Below are positions 50,534 to 59,315 of a stretch of DNA of 64,000 nt, in pieces. The first letter of the stretch is position 1. Each line of letters begins with the position of its first letter. Below the pieces are notes generated by a model. It did not search any database, was not told where the DNA came from, and saw only the letters and a program-made list of their open reading frames with translations. The position numbers and the translations under genes are program-made. The DNA is taken from assembly GCF_030540825.1 (NCBI RefSeq), contig NZ_JAUOEO010000001.1, positions 2,639,001-2,703,000 on the forward strand, in the 5' to 3' direction. Source of the DNA: Flavivirga spongiicola (GTDB lineage Bacteria > Bacteroidota > Bacteroidia > Flavobacteriales > Flavobacteriaceae).

Positions 50534-52212
50534 AATGGTTGTTCTATCTGTTAATTCCGACAGGTCTGTTTGCTCAAAATAATATAGATGATATAGACCT
50601 GAAACATGCTATAGAAAACGTTTGTAAAGGAAAATATGCACACTTTCATAGAGCTCATTTATTTTATTTTAAGCAGCAAACAGACTCTGCCTATGTCTAT
50701 AGCAGTAGGGCGTCTCACTTATATAAAGAAGTTGATTTAAATGATTATTTAAATTTTATTTATGGCGTAAGTGCGTATAGGCAGGGCTTCCATTCTATAG
50801 CCAAAAACAAACTCGAAAAAATTAGTACAACATTCCCTTTTCGATATCTGGTTTACTATAATCTTGGAGGTGTTGCCTTGGAATCAAACAAATTTGAAGA
50901 GGCTTTAGTATATTACGAAAAGGCACTAAAGAATAAAAAGATTAGAAGTAATACCAAGCTTAAAATAATTTATCATAATATAGGAATATGCTATCTCCAT
51001 TTAAAAGAATTTAAAAAGTCTGAAGAATTTTTAAAAAAAGAGATAGATATAGCGCGGATAGATAAGGACACCCTAGGATTATTATACGCAAAACTTGATC
51101 TTGGAAACGTTTATTATGAGCAACATAAAGACAAACAGGCTATTTCTTTATTTGAAGAAGCATACAACCTGAGTCTAGCGCATACAAGTTTAACAGCTCA
51201 ACAAATTACAACCCAGAACTTAGCAATTGTCGAAAAAAACAGAAATAATTACAAAAAAAGTCTTGAATATTTAGAACAAAGTCTCGTTCTAAAAGATTCT
51301 GTATGGAATAAAGATAAAATTTCATTATTACTAGAAAAAGACAAACTACAGGTTGTTGCTTTAAAAGAAAAGGAAGTACAGATTCAAAAAAAACAACGTA
51401 ATTGGTTTCTTTTGGGAAGTATTGTGTGTTCTTTACTTGCTCTATTGCTACTTTATTTTTATAACATAAAAACAAGACAAAATAAAACAATAACGACTCA
51501 AAAAAAGGAATTAGAAAAATTAAATAACACAAAAAACTATTTGCTTTCCGTAATCTCTCATGATTTAAGATCGCCTTTAAATTCTATTAATTATAATAAT
51601 GAATCACTCAATAATCTCCTAAATCAGAAGAATATTCAAAAAGCCTTAAAACTGAATAGTGAAAACATTAGCATATCTAAAAACACGTCCCATCTGTTAG
51701 ACAATATCCTCAATTGGGCGTTAGAACAAAATGACCAACTATTATTTCTTCCCGATTCGTATGCTATAAATATTCTAATTGAATCGGTTTTATTTGACTA
51801 TAAACCACTGGCTTCAACTAAAAACATTGAATTAAGCGCCCAATATCAAGACGCTAACACTCAAGTGTTTTTGGATAAAGAATTATTTAAAATCACATTT
51901 AGAAATCTAATCGATAATTCTATAAAATTTACACCTGAAGGTGGTAAAATAACTGTAGAAACGTCTTCTTTAAATAAAGAATGTATTATCAAAATTAAAG
52001 ATACAGGGGTCGGGATGCCATTAGATATTCTAAAAACTATTAATAATTATGAAACATTAACCATAGAAAAAATTGACCGGGCTAAGGGGCTTGGTCTGGG
52101 TTTGCTTTTAAGTAAAGTGCTAATAAGAAAAAATAATGGCTCTTTTAAGATAAAAAATAACCATGATATGGGAATAATAATTACCTTAGGAGTGCCTATA
52201 AAAGATGTCTGA
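50530..52212 (+). CDS. TPR-containing sensor histidine kinase (LytTR partner)
   Basis: 560 residues. A signal peptide (KWLFYLLIPTGLFAQ) is followed by TPR units (about 40-260, e.g. LVYYNLGGVALESNKFEEALVYYEKALK), a transmembrane helix (about 297-315, WFLLGSIVCSLLALLLLYFY), a coiled coil, a HisKA domain with phospho-His344 in SVISHDLRSPLNS, and a HATPase domain (NLIDNSIKFTPEGG; DTGVGMP; GLGLGLLLSK). Unlike the 26002-27924 kinase it has the classical HisKA rather than HisKA_3 H-box. It is coupled to the gene upstream and is 2 nt from the response regulator gene. Confidence 0.9.
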   Translation: MKWLFYLLIPTGLFAQNNIDDIDLKHAIENVCKGKYAHFHRAHLFYFKQQTDSAYVYSSRASHLYKEVDLNDYLNFIYGVSAYRQGFHSIAKNKLEKISTTFPFRYLVYYNLGGVALESNKFEEALVYYEKALKNKKIRSNTKLKIIYHNIGICYLHLKEFKKSEEFLKKEIDIARIDKDTLGLLYAKLDLGNVYYEQHKDKQAISLFEEAYNLSLAHTSLTAQQITTQNLAIVEKNRNNYKKSLEYLEQSLVLKDSVWNKDKISLLLEKDKLQVVALKEKEVQIQKKQRNWFLLGSIVCSLLALLLLYFYNIKTRQNKTITTQKKELEKLNNTKNYLLSVISHDLRSPLNSINYNNESLNNLLNQKNIQKALKLNSENISISKNTSHLLDNILNWALEQNDQLLFLPDSYAINILIESVLFDYKPLASTKNIELSAQYQDANTQVFLDKELFKITFRNLIDNSIKFTPEGGKITVETSSLNKECIIKIKDTGVGMPLDILKTINNYETLTIEKIDRAKGLGLGLLLSKVLIRKNNGSFKIKNNHDMGIIITLGVPIKDV

Positions 52213-52214
52213 AT

Positions 52215-52952
52215 ATGAGACCCCTACATATACTCCTGCTAGAAGACGATATTAATGATTTGCAACAAGTTATTAATGTGTTATCCGAGCATTACAGTAT
52301 TACAACGGTTAATAGCTTTCAAAAAGCCAAAAATGTACTAGCGTCTTCTTACTTCGATTTTGCTATTTTGGATATAAGTATTAACGGTAAACCCGAAGGC
52401 ATTGAGGTTGCAAAACATATACAAACGTTACAATCTCCCATTCCTTTTTTATTTCTTACTGCCACGCAAAGTAGAACAGTTTTCGAACAAGCTAAGCTAA
52501 CATTGCCATTTACTTACCTTTTAAAACCCTTTAACGTTTTAGAGCTTCAATATTCTATTGAACTTTCAATTGAGAAACATTTCCAACAAGAAAACAGACA
52601 GGTATTAAATAAAGAAGGTGTCTTAACAGCCGATTATATTTTTGTAAAAAAGCAGGGCAAAATATTCAAAGTTGTTATCAACGATATTGAATATGTTGAA
52701 GTTGAGGAAAACTATTGTATGCTTTGTAGTAAAAGTGAAAAACACATGGTCAGACTCTCTCTAACTAAGCTAAAAGATATTCTTTTGCAAAAGAAATTCA
52801 TTCAGATACACAGAAAAATATTAGTGAATTTAAATGAAGTTAAAGCTTTAAGCTTATCTGAAAACACAGTCTATTTAAATTCAGGTTCTCTAGTTACCAT
52901 TAGTGATAGGTATAAAAAGAAATTTTTACAGGATCATTCTATCTTAAAATAA
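52215..52952 (+). CDS. LytTR-family response regulator
   Basis: 245 residues: receiver domain (about 1-120) with acidic LEDD (Glu10-Asp12), phosphoacceptor Asp53 in FAILDIS, and the Lys in TYLLKPF; then a LytTR DNA-binding domain (about 140-240) with FVKKQGKIFKVVINDIEYVEVEENYCML and FIQIHRKILVNLNEVKAL. LytTR regulators bind paired direct repeats at promoters of surface or secreted factor genes. It follows its kinase by 2 nt. The nearby RHS operon is a plausible target, but no diagnostic site was identified. Confidence 0.92.
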   Translation: MRPLHILLLEDDINDLQQVINVLSEHYSITTVNSFQKAKNVLASSYFDFAILDISINGKPEGIEVAKHIQTLQSPIPFLFLTATQSRTVFEQAKLTLPFTYLLKPFNVLELQYSIELSIEKHFQQENRQVLNKEGVLTADYIFVKKQGKIFKVVINDIEYVEVEENYCMLCSKSEKHMVRLSLTKLKDILLQKKFIQIHRKILVNLNEVKALSLSENTVYLNSGSLVTISDRYKKKFLQDHSILK

Positions 52953-53354
52953 AAATACGCTTATCATTAAAAATGAGTCACTCATAACATGCTCTCCTGC
53001 GTTTATAAACATTTTAATCCAAGAACCGGTATTTTATCCCAACTTTACATGTAATCTAGAATAAAGTGAGTTGGATTATTAATTAATATGTTTGTTTAAC
53101 TATCAATAGATTCTATTTTACGTTGATCCTTTCGACTCCAGCTTGTTTTGGGCAGAGCCCCATGGCTCATGGCAGGCTTTGTCGAAACTTATTTAAGCTT
53201 TAGTTTATGCTAGGATAGTCAAGGTGTTCAAAATTACATTAGCATGTTTGTAGTCAAAAACAGGCTTCTTTTAAAGCTCACATAAAAATAAAATTACTGG
53301 TGAAATCTGAAAAACCAAATAGTAAATAGAATAGGAAAAAACAGCAGGAATTTT
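52953..53354. other. Gene-free spacer with repeat fragments
   Basis: 402 nt with no supported gene. It contains fragments of the GAGCGCAGTCGAAAG repeat family in inverted form (CCTTTCGACTCC near 53129 and TTTGTCGAAAC near 53188), bracketing a G/C-rich patch (GGGCAGAGCCCCATGG). The rest is A/T-rich and shows no promoter consensus. Confidence 0.5.
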
Positions 53355-53477
53355 TTATGTTATTTTGATTTTTATTGCCATCATCAAGTGAATTGCAATC
53401 AACAAAGAAAACGGTTCTTTTTCGTTTAGCGTAAACAATGTACCAAAACCTAAAGCTATTAATATAATAGTTTTCAT
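53355..53477 (-). CDS. Possible 40-residue hydrophobic small protein
   Basis: A short frame from an ATG at 53477 to a TAA at 53355, encoding MKTIILIALGFGTLFTLNEK then EPFSLLIAIHLMMAIKIKIT. It has two hydrophobic segments and would be a tiny membrane protein. It is divergent from the multipass membrane gene starting 24 nt away. Evidence is weak: there is no clear ribosome-binding site and the region is short, but codon use is like that of the neighbours. Confidence 0.3.
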   Translation of the reverse strand: MKTIILIALGFGTLFTLNEKEPFSLLIAIHLMMAIKIKIT

Positions 53478-53500
53478 GCCTCTAAATCAAATTATTTATT

Positions 53501-54262
53501 ATGAACTCATTATCTTTAAATGATGCCTACGCTATAAGTCTAACGCTTTTAACAATTTCAACCATTGTATCTAGACTGGAGTTAGTGATTATGTCTTCGG
53601 TTTATATAGATTTTTCTTTTCCCGAAATAGGTTTAAAACGTACAGAATTAAAATTATTTAATTACGGAATCATGATATGTTCTTTTCTTTCAGGTATTCT
53701 GTTCTACTGTAAGCAACATATACTTTTTAGGATTTTCTTTTACTTAACCGCAATTGGAGTAATTTACTTGTATTCAGTGAAAAAAACGAATAAAGATGGT
53801 TCGGATCAAATACGCGTTTTAGCCTATTTTTCTTTTGTATTGGGCATGATGATTGACAACGATTTAGGTAAAGTGATAACTATTGGGTCTTTAGGGGTTC
53901 AGTCATTAATTTCATGCACCACATCTGGACTTACAAAAGTGTTTTCAAAGCATAGACAAAATGGGACTACTTTATCCGATATGTTTATCGCCTATTCTCA
54001 TGGTTTTGCAAAAACGGTTAATTATTTAAAAAAAGCCTCTTCTTTACAAAAGTTTCTGTCTCACGTAACTACCTTTGCCATATTGGCTATACCAGTATGC
54101 TTTTTTATTCCCAGCCCATATCCTTTAATAATAATTCTCGGGATCACATTACTTTTACATTTTTTCACAGCCATACTATTAGGTTTAAACGGCTTTCTGT
54201 TTACCTTTCCCTTAACATATCCAGGAATATTGATTTTACATGCTTTAATATTTAAGTATTAG
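53501..54262 (+). CDS. Multipass membrane protein of unknown function
   Basis: 253 residues with about seven hydrophobic segments (near 8-30, 52-66, 72-90, 105-120, 128-145, 188-208, 212-250). The opening NDAYAISLTLLTISTIVSRLELVIMSSVYIDFSF and central GSDQIRVLAYFSFVLGMMIDNDLGKV are not motifs I recognise. It has no operon partner on its strand and starts close to the divergent small ORF. No signal of transfer. The hydrophobic spacing suggests a transporter-like or sensor role, but nothing specific can be said. Confidence 0.7.
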   Translation: MNSLSLNDAYAISLTLLTISTIVSRLELVIMSSVYIDFSFPEIGLKRTELKLFNYGIMICSFLSGILFYCKQHILFRIFFYLTAIGVIYLYSVKKTNKDGSDQIRVLAYFSFVLGMMIDNDLGKVITIGSLGVQSLISCTTSGLTKVFSKHRQNGTTLSDMFIAYSHGFAKTVNYLKKASSLQKFLSHVTTFAILAIPVCFFIPSPYPLIIILGITLLLHFFTAILLGLNGFLFTFPLTYPGILILHALIFKY

Positions 54263-54376
54263 TATCATTTTATATTTGAACTTCTCATAATAAAACGGTC
54301 TTCTTTTTTCTATTATAACGTGAGTTTGACATAATATTTTTTGTATGGTTGCTTTTTAAGCAATTAAAACGTTGTC

Positions 54377-54398
54377 GGGTTGAGCGCAATCGAGACCC
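54377..54398. repeat. Palindromic copy of the GAGCGCAGTCGAAAG-type repeat
   Basis: GGGT (54377-54380) and ACCC (54395-54398) close a stem around TGAGCGCAATCGAG. The 292-nt gap between the membrane gene and the Asp-box gene holds nothing else that can be supported. Confidence 0.5.
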
Positions 54399-54554
54399 TT
54401 AAGACTAACGCTAGTTTGTAACTAGTGCCGTGTTCGATGTATTGCCCTAAAAAAGTTTATATTTTAAAAGGTTTTGTATTTTATTTTTTTGAATAAAAAT
54501 TTATGCTTTCTAAGAATTTGTACAATGATTATCGTTGCTGAGTCATCATGTTTT

Positions 54555-57500
54555 TTAATTCAATATTAATTTCGACGATACCGCTTTATTACTTTCAAAA
54601 TTTACTTTTACGAAGTATATTTCTTTTGTAAAAGCGGATACATTTACTTTTATATGAGAAATGTTAGAAACATTTTCATAATAAATGCGTTGACCTAAAG
54701 CATTATAAAATTCAATAGACTTGATTTTTTCAGAAATATTAGATTTAATATTCACAAAACCAATTGTTGGGTTTGGATATATTGATATCCTTTTTTCTAA
54801 ATCAAAACCTGTAATACTTAATGTGCCTGTTGTAAATTGATAGGTGTCTGAATAAATTATATTCCCATTATTGGTGGCAGCTAATCTGTAGTAATAAGTT
54901 TGATTTGGTAAAGGATCGTTGATTAAACCTGTTATTAATTTAGTGTTATAACTATAAACATAATTTGGCATTCCTGCTATTGATGAACCAAAACTTTCTG
55001 TAACTCCGTATTCGAACTGAATATTTGTTAAATAAGCACCATAACTATTAATTAAACCTCTTAACTCTAAAGAATTGGTTTGTATAGCTTCTTCTATGGT
55101 TCCATTTACTATAATAATATCTCCTGAGAAATTGAATACACTCTCTTCGCTATGAATAACTTTTCCGTTATGCATGGCTTTTAATCTATAATAGTAATTT
55201 AAATTTGTATCTAAGTTCGTTATCGTAGCGCTAACAGATGCAGAATTGTTTGCATTGACTTGTGAAGGGGTCGTCGGTATATTATTTTCATAATCGATAG
55301 TTCCATATTCAAATACAATGTCGGTTATATCTTGGCTGTAAGAAGTTAAAAATGCCGATAGTGTAACATTATTTCCGTTAATATTTGGTCTATAAAGGGT
55401 AATATTGTATTCAGGCCGTGTAAAGAAAGACTGTATATTACTATAAATAGCTTCACCTTGGTGGGTAGCCTTAATTCTATAAAAATATTGGGTCTCGGGT
55501 TGTAGATTATCCAAACTCGTAGTAATATTTTCAGTTGTATTACCAATTACTAATTTTGGGTTTCCATCTATATTATTAGTAAGCGCATCAGAACTTAATC
55601 CATATTGAAATTCTACATTTGTAATATCATGTTCATTAGAAACGATATTACCTGAGATTTCTGCTGTAGTTGCTGAATAGTTATAGACGAAATTTGTTGT
55701 TATCTCATAGTCGGGAAGTGTTTTAAAGCTAAAAATATCACTATATCTTGTAGTTGAATTCTGTTTTCCGGATAATCTAAAGTAATATGTAGTGTTTGGT
55801 TCTAGATTTGATAAATGAATAGAAACATTCAAAGATTCATTTGAATTAACTGTACTTGGTGTTGTAGAAATAATATTATGGAAGGAATAACCTTTACTAT
55901 ATTCAAATTGAACATTTGAAATAGCTTCACCATTAGAAGTAACGTTACCGGTTAAATGCGTACTCGAATTAGTTATGTTTTTAACTGGGTTAATATGCAA
56001 AAATAGGGTTTCGTATTCTACATCACTTCTGTAAATTTTACCGTTTGAGCCTGCCAAAAATATATTTTGATTGGTTAATTGTAAATCAGTTATGCCAGAA
56101 ATTGTACTTAATAGTTCCCAGCTGTTGCCAGCATTTTGAGTTCTATAAATGCGACCACTATTACCTCTTAAATATCCTACATTAGAGTTATAAAATTTCA
56201 CGAAAACATAATCTTCATAAGGAACGTCTAATTCTACCCAATTGGTACCTCCGTCAGTTGTTTTGTAAATCAAGCCTTGGTCACCAACAAAGTATCCATT
56301 GTTTTCATCTACAAAATGAAATGCGTTAATTTCTTCATCTAATTCAAAATTAACATTCCAAGTATCACCGCCGTCTGTAGTTTTATACATTCTACCATTT
56401 GAATATCCGATTCTATTCCCATATCCAACCTGATTATTGACAAATTGTATTTGGCCAAATTCTTGATTAGAAGTTTGAGTCCAGTTAACACCACCATCAA
56501 CAGTTTTCATTACTTTTCTTTGATTAAAGCCTCCAGAAACAAAACCAGTATTTTCATTAATAAAGAAAATAGAACTTATACCTTCATCAATTAAATCATA
56601 ACCATTGTTTAGAGCAGACCATGTAACACCTCCATCTGTTGTTTTAAATACGTGGCCTCCATTCGTCCCACTAGTTGTTGCATAACCTATATTTTCATTT
56701 ACAAATGTAAATTCCCCATTCGAGACAGTGTTTCCTAAACTTAACGCCCCAATCAAATCCCAAGTATTTCCATTATCGTTGGTTTTATAAAAATTGTTCC
56801 ATGCTTGTATATATCCAGTAGTACTATTTAGAAACTGGATTTGACTGAAATCATTGTAATTTGAGTATTGTTCCCATGTACTACCTCCATCAATAGTTTT
56901 AATAATCCGCCCTCTCGCACCAGTTGCAAAACCAATATTGGCATCCTGAAAGTAAATGCCATACATAGAAGTATTATATATTCTACCCAGTTGAAAGAAA
57001 ATACGAGTCCAAGTAGTTCCCCCATCTGTTGTTTTGAAGGTTGCTCCATGGTCACCCGTTATAAAACCGTTATTCTCATCCAAAAAGTGAAAATCATATA
57101 TTGCGTCTGTAGTTCCAGAGATTTCAGTCCAAGTTTCACCAGCATCAGTAGTTTTGTAAATATTACTATGTTCTCTTGTTGCAAAACCGATATTTTCATT
57201 TATAAAATAGACAGTAAAAAAATCCGAAGGAAATGTATTAGCACTTTGTGTTGTATACCAGTTTTGTCCTCCATCAATTGTTTTTAATATTGTTCCTCCA
57301 TTGCAAACAGCATGTCCTATTAGTGAACTAGTAAAGGATGTTTTATTAACACCAGAATTTTGAATATTCAAACTTTCCCATGTCGTTCCACCATCGTTAG
57401 TTTTTACTATGCTATTTGAAGTTGATAATATAATATTATTGTCATCAATGATATTTACAGTATTAAAAGAACCGCTAAAACCCGTTGATATTTGATTCCA

Positions 57501-57806
57501 TGATACCCCGCTATCTGTAGATTTCAACACATACCCATTACTACCAACAATATAACCAGTTGTATTATGAAAGCTTAAATCATTTCCACTAGAAATATTT
57601 TGTTTTTTTAACCAAGTAGTACCTGCGTCCAGTGTTTCTAATAACTCATTAGATGTAATAATGTATCCAATATTATTTGTAACAAACTCAACATTTTTTC
57701 CTGTATTAGCTGTTGGCTTAGGGTTTAATAATTCCCAACTTGTTTGAGAGTGGATTTTACCAAAATATAGAATGATGCAAGATAGGATAAGTAGTTTTTT
57801 TTTCAT
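54555..57806 (-). CDS. Giant Ycf48/Asp-box repeat protein, T9SS cargo
   Basis: 1083 residues. Signal peptide (KKKLLILSCIILYFGKIHSQ), then about 13-14 repeats of 40-50 residues carrying the Asp-box form (K-T-T-D-G-G-x-T-W; about 25-610), as in Ycf48-like propellers. After about residue 610 come four or five fibronectin-like modules (NVQFEYSKGYSF, LEPNTTYYFRLSG, LQPETQYFYRIKATHQG), and a C-terminal T9SS sorting domain (about 1005-1083, ISIYPNPTIGFVNIKSN to SSKLILN). It should be exposed on the cell surface, possibly for binding polymers or proteins. Candidate -7 box TATCTTTG at 57849-57856. It is a single-gene unit. Confidence 0.88.
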   Translation of the reverse strand: MKKKLLILSCIILYFGKIHSQTSWELLNPKPTANTGKNVEFVTNNIGYIITSNELLETLDAGTTWLKKQNISSGNDLSFHNTTGYIVGSNGYVLKSTDSGVSWNQISTGFSGSFNTVNIIDDNNIILSTSNSIVKTNDGGTTWESLNIQNSGVNKTSFTSSLIGHAVCNGGTILKTIDGGQNWYTTQSANTFPSDFFTVYFINENIGFATREHSNIYKTTDAGETWTEISGTTDAIYDFHFLDENNGFITGDHGATFKTTDGGTTWTRIFFQLGRIYNTSMYGIYFQDANIGFATGARGRIIKTIDGGSTWEQYSNYNDFSQIQFLNSTTGYIQAWNNFYKTNDNGNTWDLIGALSLGNTVSNGEFTFVNENIGYATTSGTNGGHVFKTTDGGVTWSALNNGYDLIDEGISSIFFINENTGFVSGGFNQRKVMKTVDGGVNWTQTSNQEFGQIQFVNNQVGYGNRIGYSNGRMYKTTDGGDTWNVNFELDEEINAFHFVDENNGYFVGDQGLIYKTTDGGTNWVELDVPYEDYVFVKFYNSNVGYLRGNSGRIYRTQNAGNSWELLSTISGITDLQLTNQNIFLAGSNGKIYRSDVEYETLFLHINPVKNITNSSTHLTGNVTSNGEAISNVQFEYSKGYSFHNIISTTPSTVNSNESLNVSIHLSNLEPNTTYYFRLSGKQNSTTRYSDIFSFKTLPDYEITTNFVYNYSATTAEISGNIVSNEHDITNVEFQYGLSSDALTNNIDGNPKLVIGNTTENITTSLDNLQPETQYFYRIKATHQGEAIYSNIQSFFTRPEYNITLYRPNINGNNVTLSAFLTSYSQDITDIVFEYGTIDYENNIPTTPSQVNANNSASVSATITNLDTNLNYYYRLKAMHNGKVIHSEESVFNFSGDIIIVNGTIEEAIQTNSLELRGLINSYGAYLTNIQFEYGVTESFGSSIAGMPNYVYSYNTKLITGLINDPLPNQTYYYRLAATNNGNIIYSDTYQFTTGTLSITGFDLEKRISIYPNPTIGFVNIKSNISEKIKSIEFYNALGQRIYYENVSNISHIKVNVSAFTKEIYFVKVNFESNKAVSSKLILN

Positions 57807-57848
57807 TTCAGTTTACAGCAATTATTTTTATATTAGGTTTGTGTTGTA

Positions 57849-57856
57849 CAAAGATA
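57849..57856 (-). promoter_or_regulatory. Candidate -7 box of the Asp-box gene
   Basis: On the minus strand TATCTTTG matches TAnnTTTG, 42 nt before the ATG. At the -33 position (57876-57878) the triplet is TTC instead of TTG, one mismatch. Confidence 0.5.
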
Positions 57857-57884
57857 GTAGTAGTTAGAATAAAAAGAAGGTTTT

Positions 57885-58709
57885 TTAAATCTTAAAAGTA
57901 ATCACAGGACGTTTAGCATGGTTTACTAAATCTTCACTAATACTGCCATTAAAGAAATGAGAAATACCTTGCCTTCCATGCGTACTCATGCCAATTAAAT
58001 CAGCTTTTATAGATTGAGAAAAATTCATGATCCCTTTTTCAATACTAAGATCATTGTAAATATTAATCGTATAATTTGAAAAATCAAAAGCTTCGCTAAA
58101 TTTTGTCATTCTCTTTTTTGATGTTGCAGAAGTGACAAATTTATTAGGTGTGTTTACAATGAGTAAATGTATTTTGGCCTTTAATATATTAGCAAAATCA
58201 ATAGCTTTTTCATAGGCGGCCTTACTTTCGTCTTTAAAATCTGATGCGAATACAAAATCATTAACTTTAAAAGTTTTGTGTTCATTTTTCACAACTAAAA
58301 CAGGCGTTTCTGAGGTGCGAACCACTTTTTCGGTATTGCTGCCAATAAGCATTTCTTTTAAACCACTAACTCCATTGGAACCCATAATAACAAGGTCTAT
58401 ATCATGCTTTTTACAAACGTGAAAAATACTTTTAAAAATCTCATGAAACTCAACGTTTTCATATATTACCAGACCTTCTAAATAGTCATTAGTTTTTAAT
58501 TCTTTAAACTGCTTATGTGCTAATTTCATAAAATAAATAGCTTCAGGTAAATTACTGTAAGAACTTAAAGGATCAACCTCCTGTAGTGGTATTTCGATTA
58601 TATGTAATAAATAAATTTCGCAATTATATTTTCTTGCCAATTGGGCTGCTACTTTTAAAGCGTTTTCGGCTTGATCTGAAAAGTCAGTCGGAACAAGTAT
58701 TTTTTTCAT
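57885..58709 (-). CDS. Tandem universal stress protein
   Basis: 274 residues containing two UspA domains (about 1-143 and 150-274). Both carry the ATP-binding pattern G-x2-G-x9-G-S: GSNGVSGLKEMLIGS in the first and THGRQGISHFFNGS in the second. They begin with LVPTDFSDQAENALKVAAQLA and FVFASDFKDESKAAYEKAIDF. Such tandem UspA proteins act in stress survival through nucleotide binding. It is divergent from the rimP operon and has no obvious partner gene. Confidence 0.92.
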   Translation of the reverse strand: MKKILVPTDFSDQAENALKVAAQLARKYNCEIYLLHIIEIPLQEVDPLSSYSNLPEAIYFMKLAHKQFKELKTNDYLEGLVIYENVEFHEIFKSIFHVCKKHDIDLVIMGSNGVSGLKEMLIGSNTEKVVRTSETPVLVVKNEHKTFKVNDFVFASDFKDESKAAYEKAIDFANILKAKIHLLIVNTPNKFVTSATSKKRMTKFSEAFDFSNYTINIYNDLSIEKGIMNFSQSIKADLIGMSTHGRQGISHFFNGSISEDLVNHAKRPVITFKI

Positions 58710-58772
58710 AATATCGCAAGTAAGATGTATCTAAATTTATGAAATATTCCTTTAGAAATCAATAAAATATTA

Positions 58773-58834
58773 TATATTTGCACCGTTGAAAGGCGAAATT
58801 TAAGAAATGAGGGGACGGGAAGTCCCCTCTTTTT
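58773..58834 (+). promoter_or_regulatory. rimP-nusA promoter and leader hairpin (possible attenuator)
   Basis: The -7 box TATATTTG (58773-58780) fits the consensus; the -33 site has TTT instead of TTG. In the leader GAGGGGAC (58809-58816) pairs with GTCCCCTC (58822-58829) over 8 bp around a 5-nt loop, followed directly by TTTTT: a complete intrinsic terminator placed between promoter and rimP start (58844). Confidence 0.7.
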
Positions 58835-58843
58835 ATACTAAAA

Positions 58844-59305
58844 ATGTTTAAAACTACTGTTACAGATTTACTAGAAGCTGCGTTAATTGAAAGACCAGAT
58901 TTATTTCTTATAGATTTTTCTATTCAAGGAGATAATCAAATTAAGGTAACAATAGATGGTGATAGTGGTGTTTTAGTTGAAGATTGTATGTTTGTTAGTA
59001 GAGCCATTGAACATAATCTTGATAGAGAAGAACAAGATTTTTCTTTGGAAGTTATGTCTGCAGGAGCAACATCACCTCTAGTTCACAAAAGACAATATAA
59101 AAAGAATTTAAACAGAGTGCTTCATGTGAAGACCACTTCTGATAAACTAGAAGGAACACTTACAGAAGCAACAGACAGTGATATTAGATTAGAATGGAAA
59201 GTTAGGGAGCCAAAACCTGTAGGGAAAGGTAAAGTAACTGTAAAAAAAGAAGCGAACATCGCTTACGAAAATATTGTAGAAGCAAAAGTTATGATTAAAT
59301 TTTAA
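58844..59305 (+). CDS. rimP: Ribosome maturation factor RimP
   Basis: 153 residues of the standard RimP length with IDGDSGVLVEDCMFVSRAIEHNLDREEQDFSLEVMSAGATSPL (about 45-90), the region corresponding to the family's conserved E-V-S-S-P-G segment, here VMSAGA. It assists assembly of the 30S head. It is first in rimP-nusA (10-nt gap), the usual order. Its transcript must pass a leader hairpin with a T-run, which suggests attenuation control. Confidence 0.93.
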   Translation: MFKTTVTDLLEAALIERPDLFLIDFSIQGDNQIKVTIDGDSGVLVEDCMFVSRAIEHNLDREEQDFSLEVMSAGATSPLVHKRQYKKNLNRVLHVKTTSDKLEGTLTEATDSDIRLEWKVREPKPVGKGKVTVKKEANIAYENIVEAKVMIKF

Positions 59306-59315
59306 TTCAAGAGTT

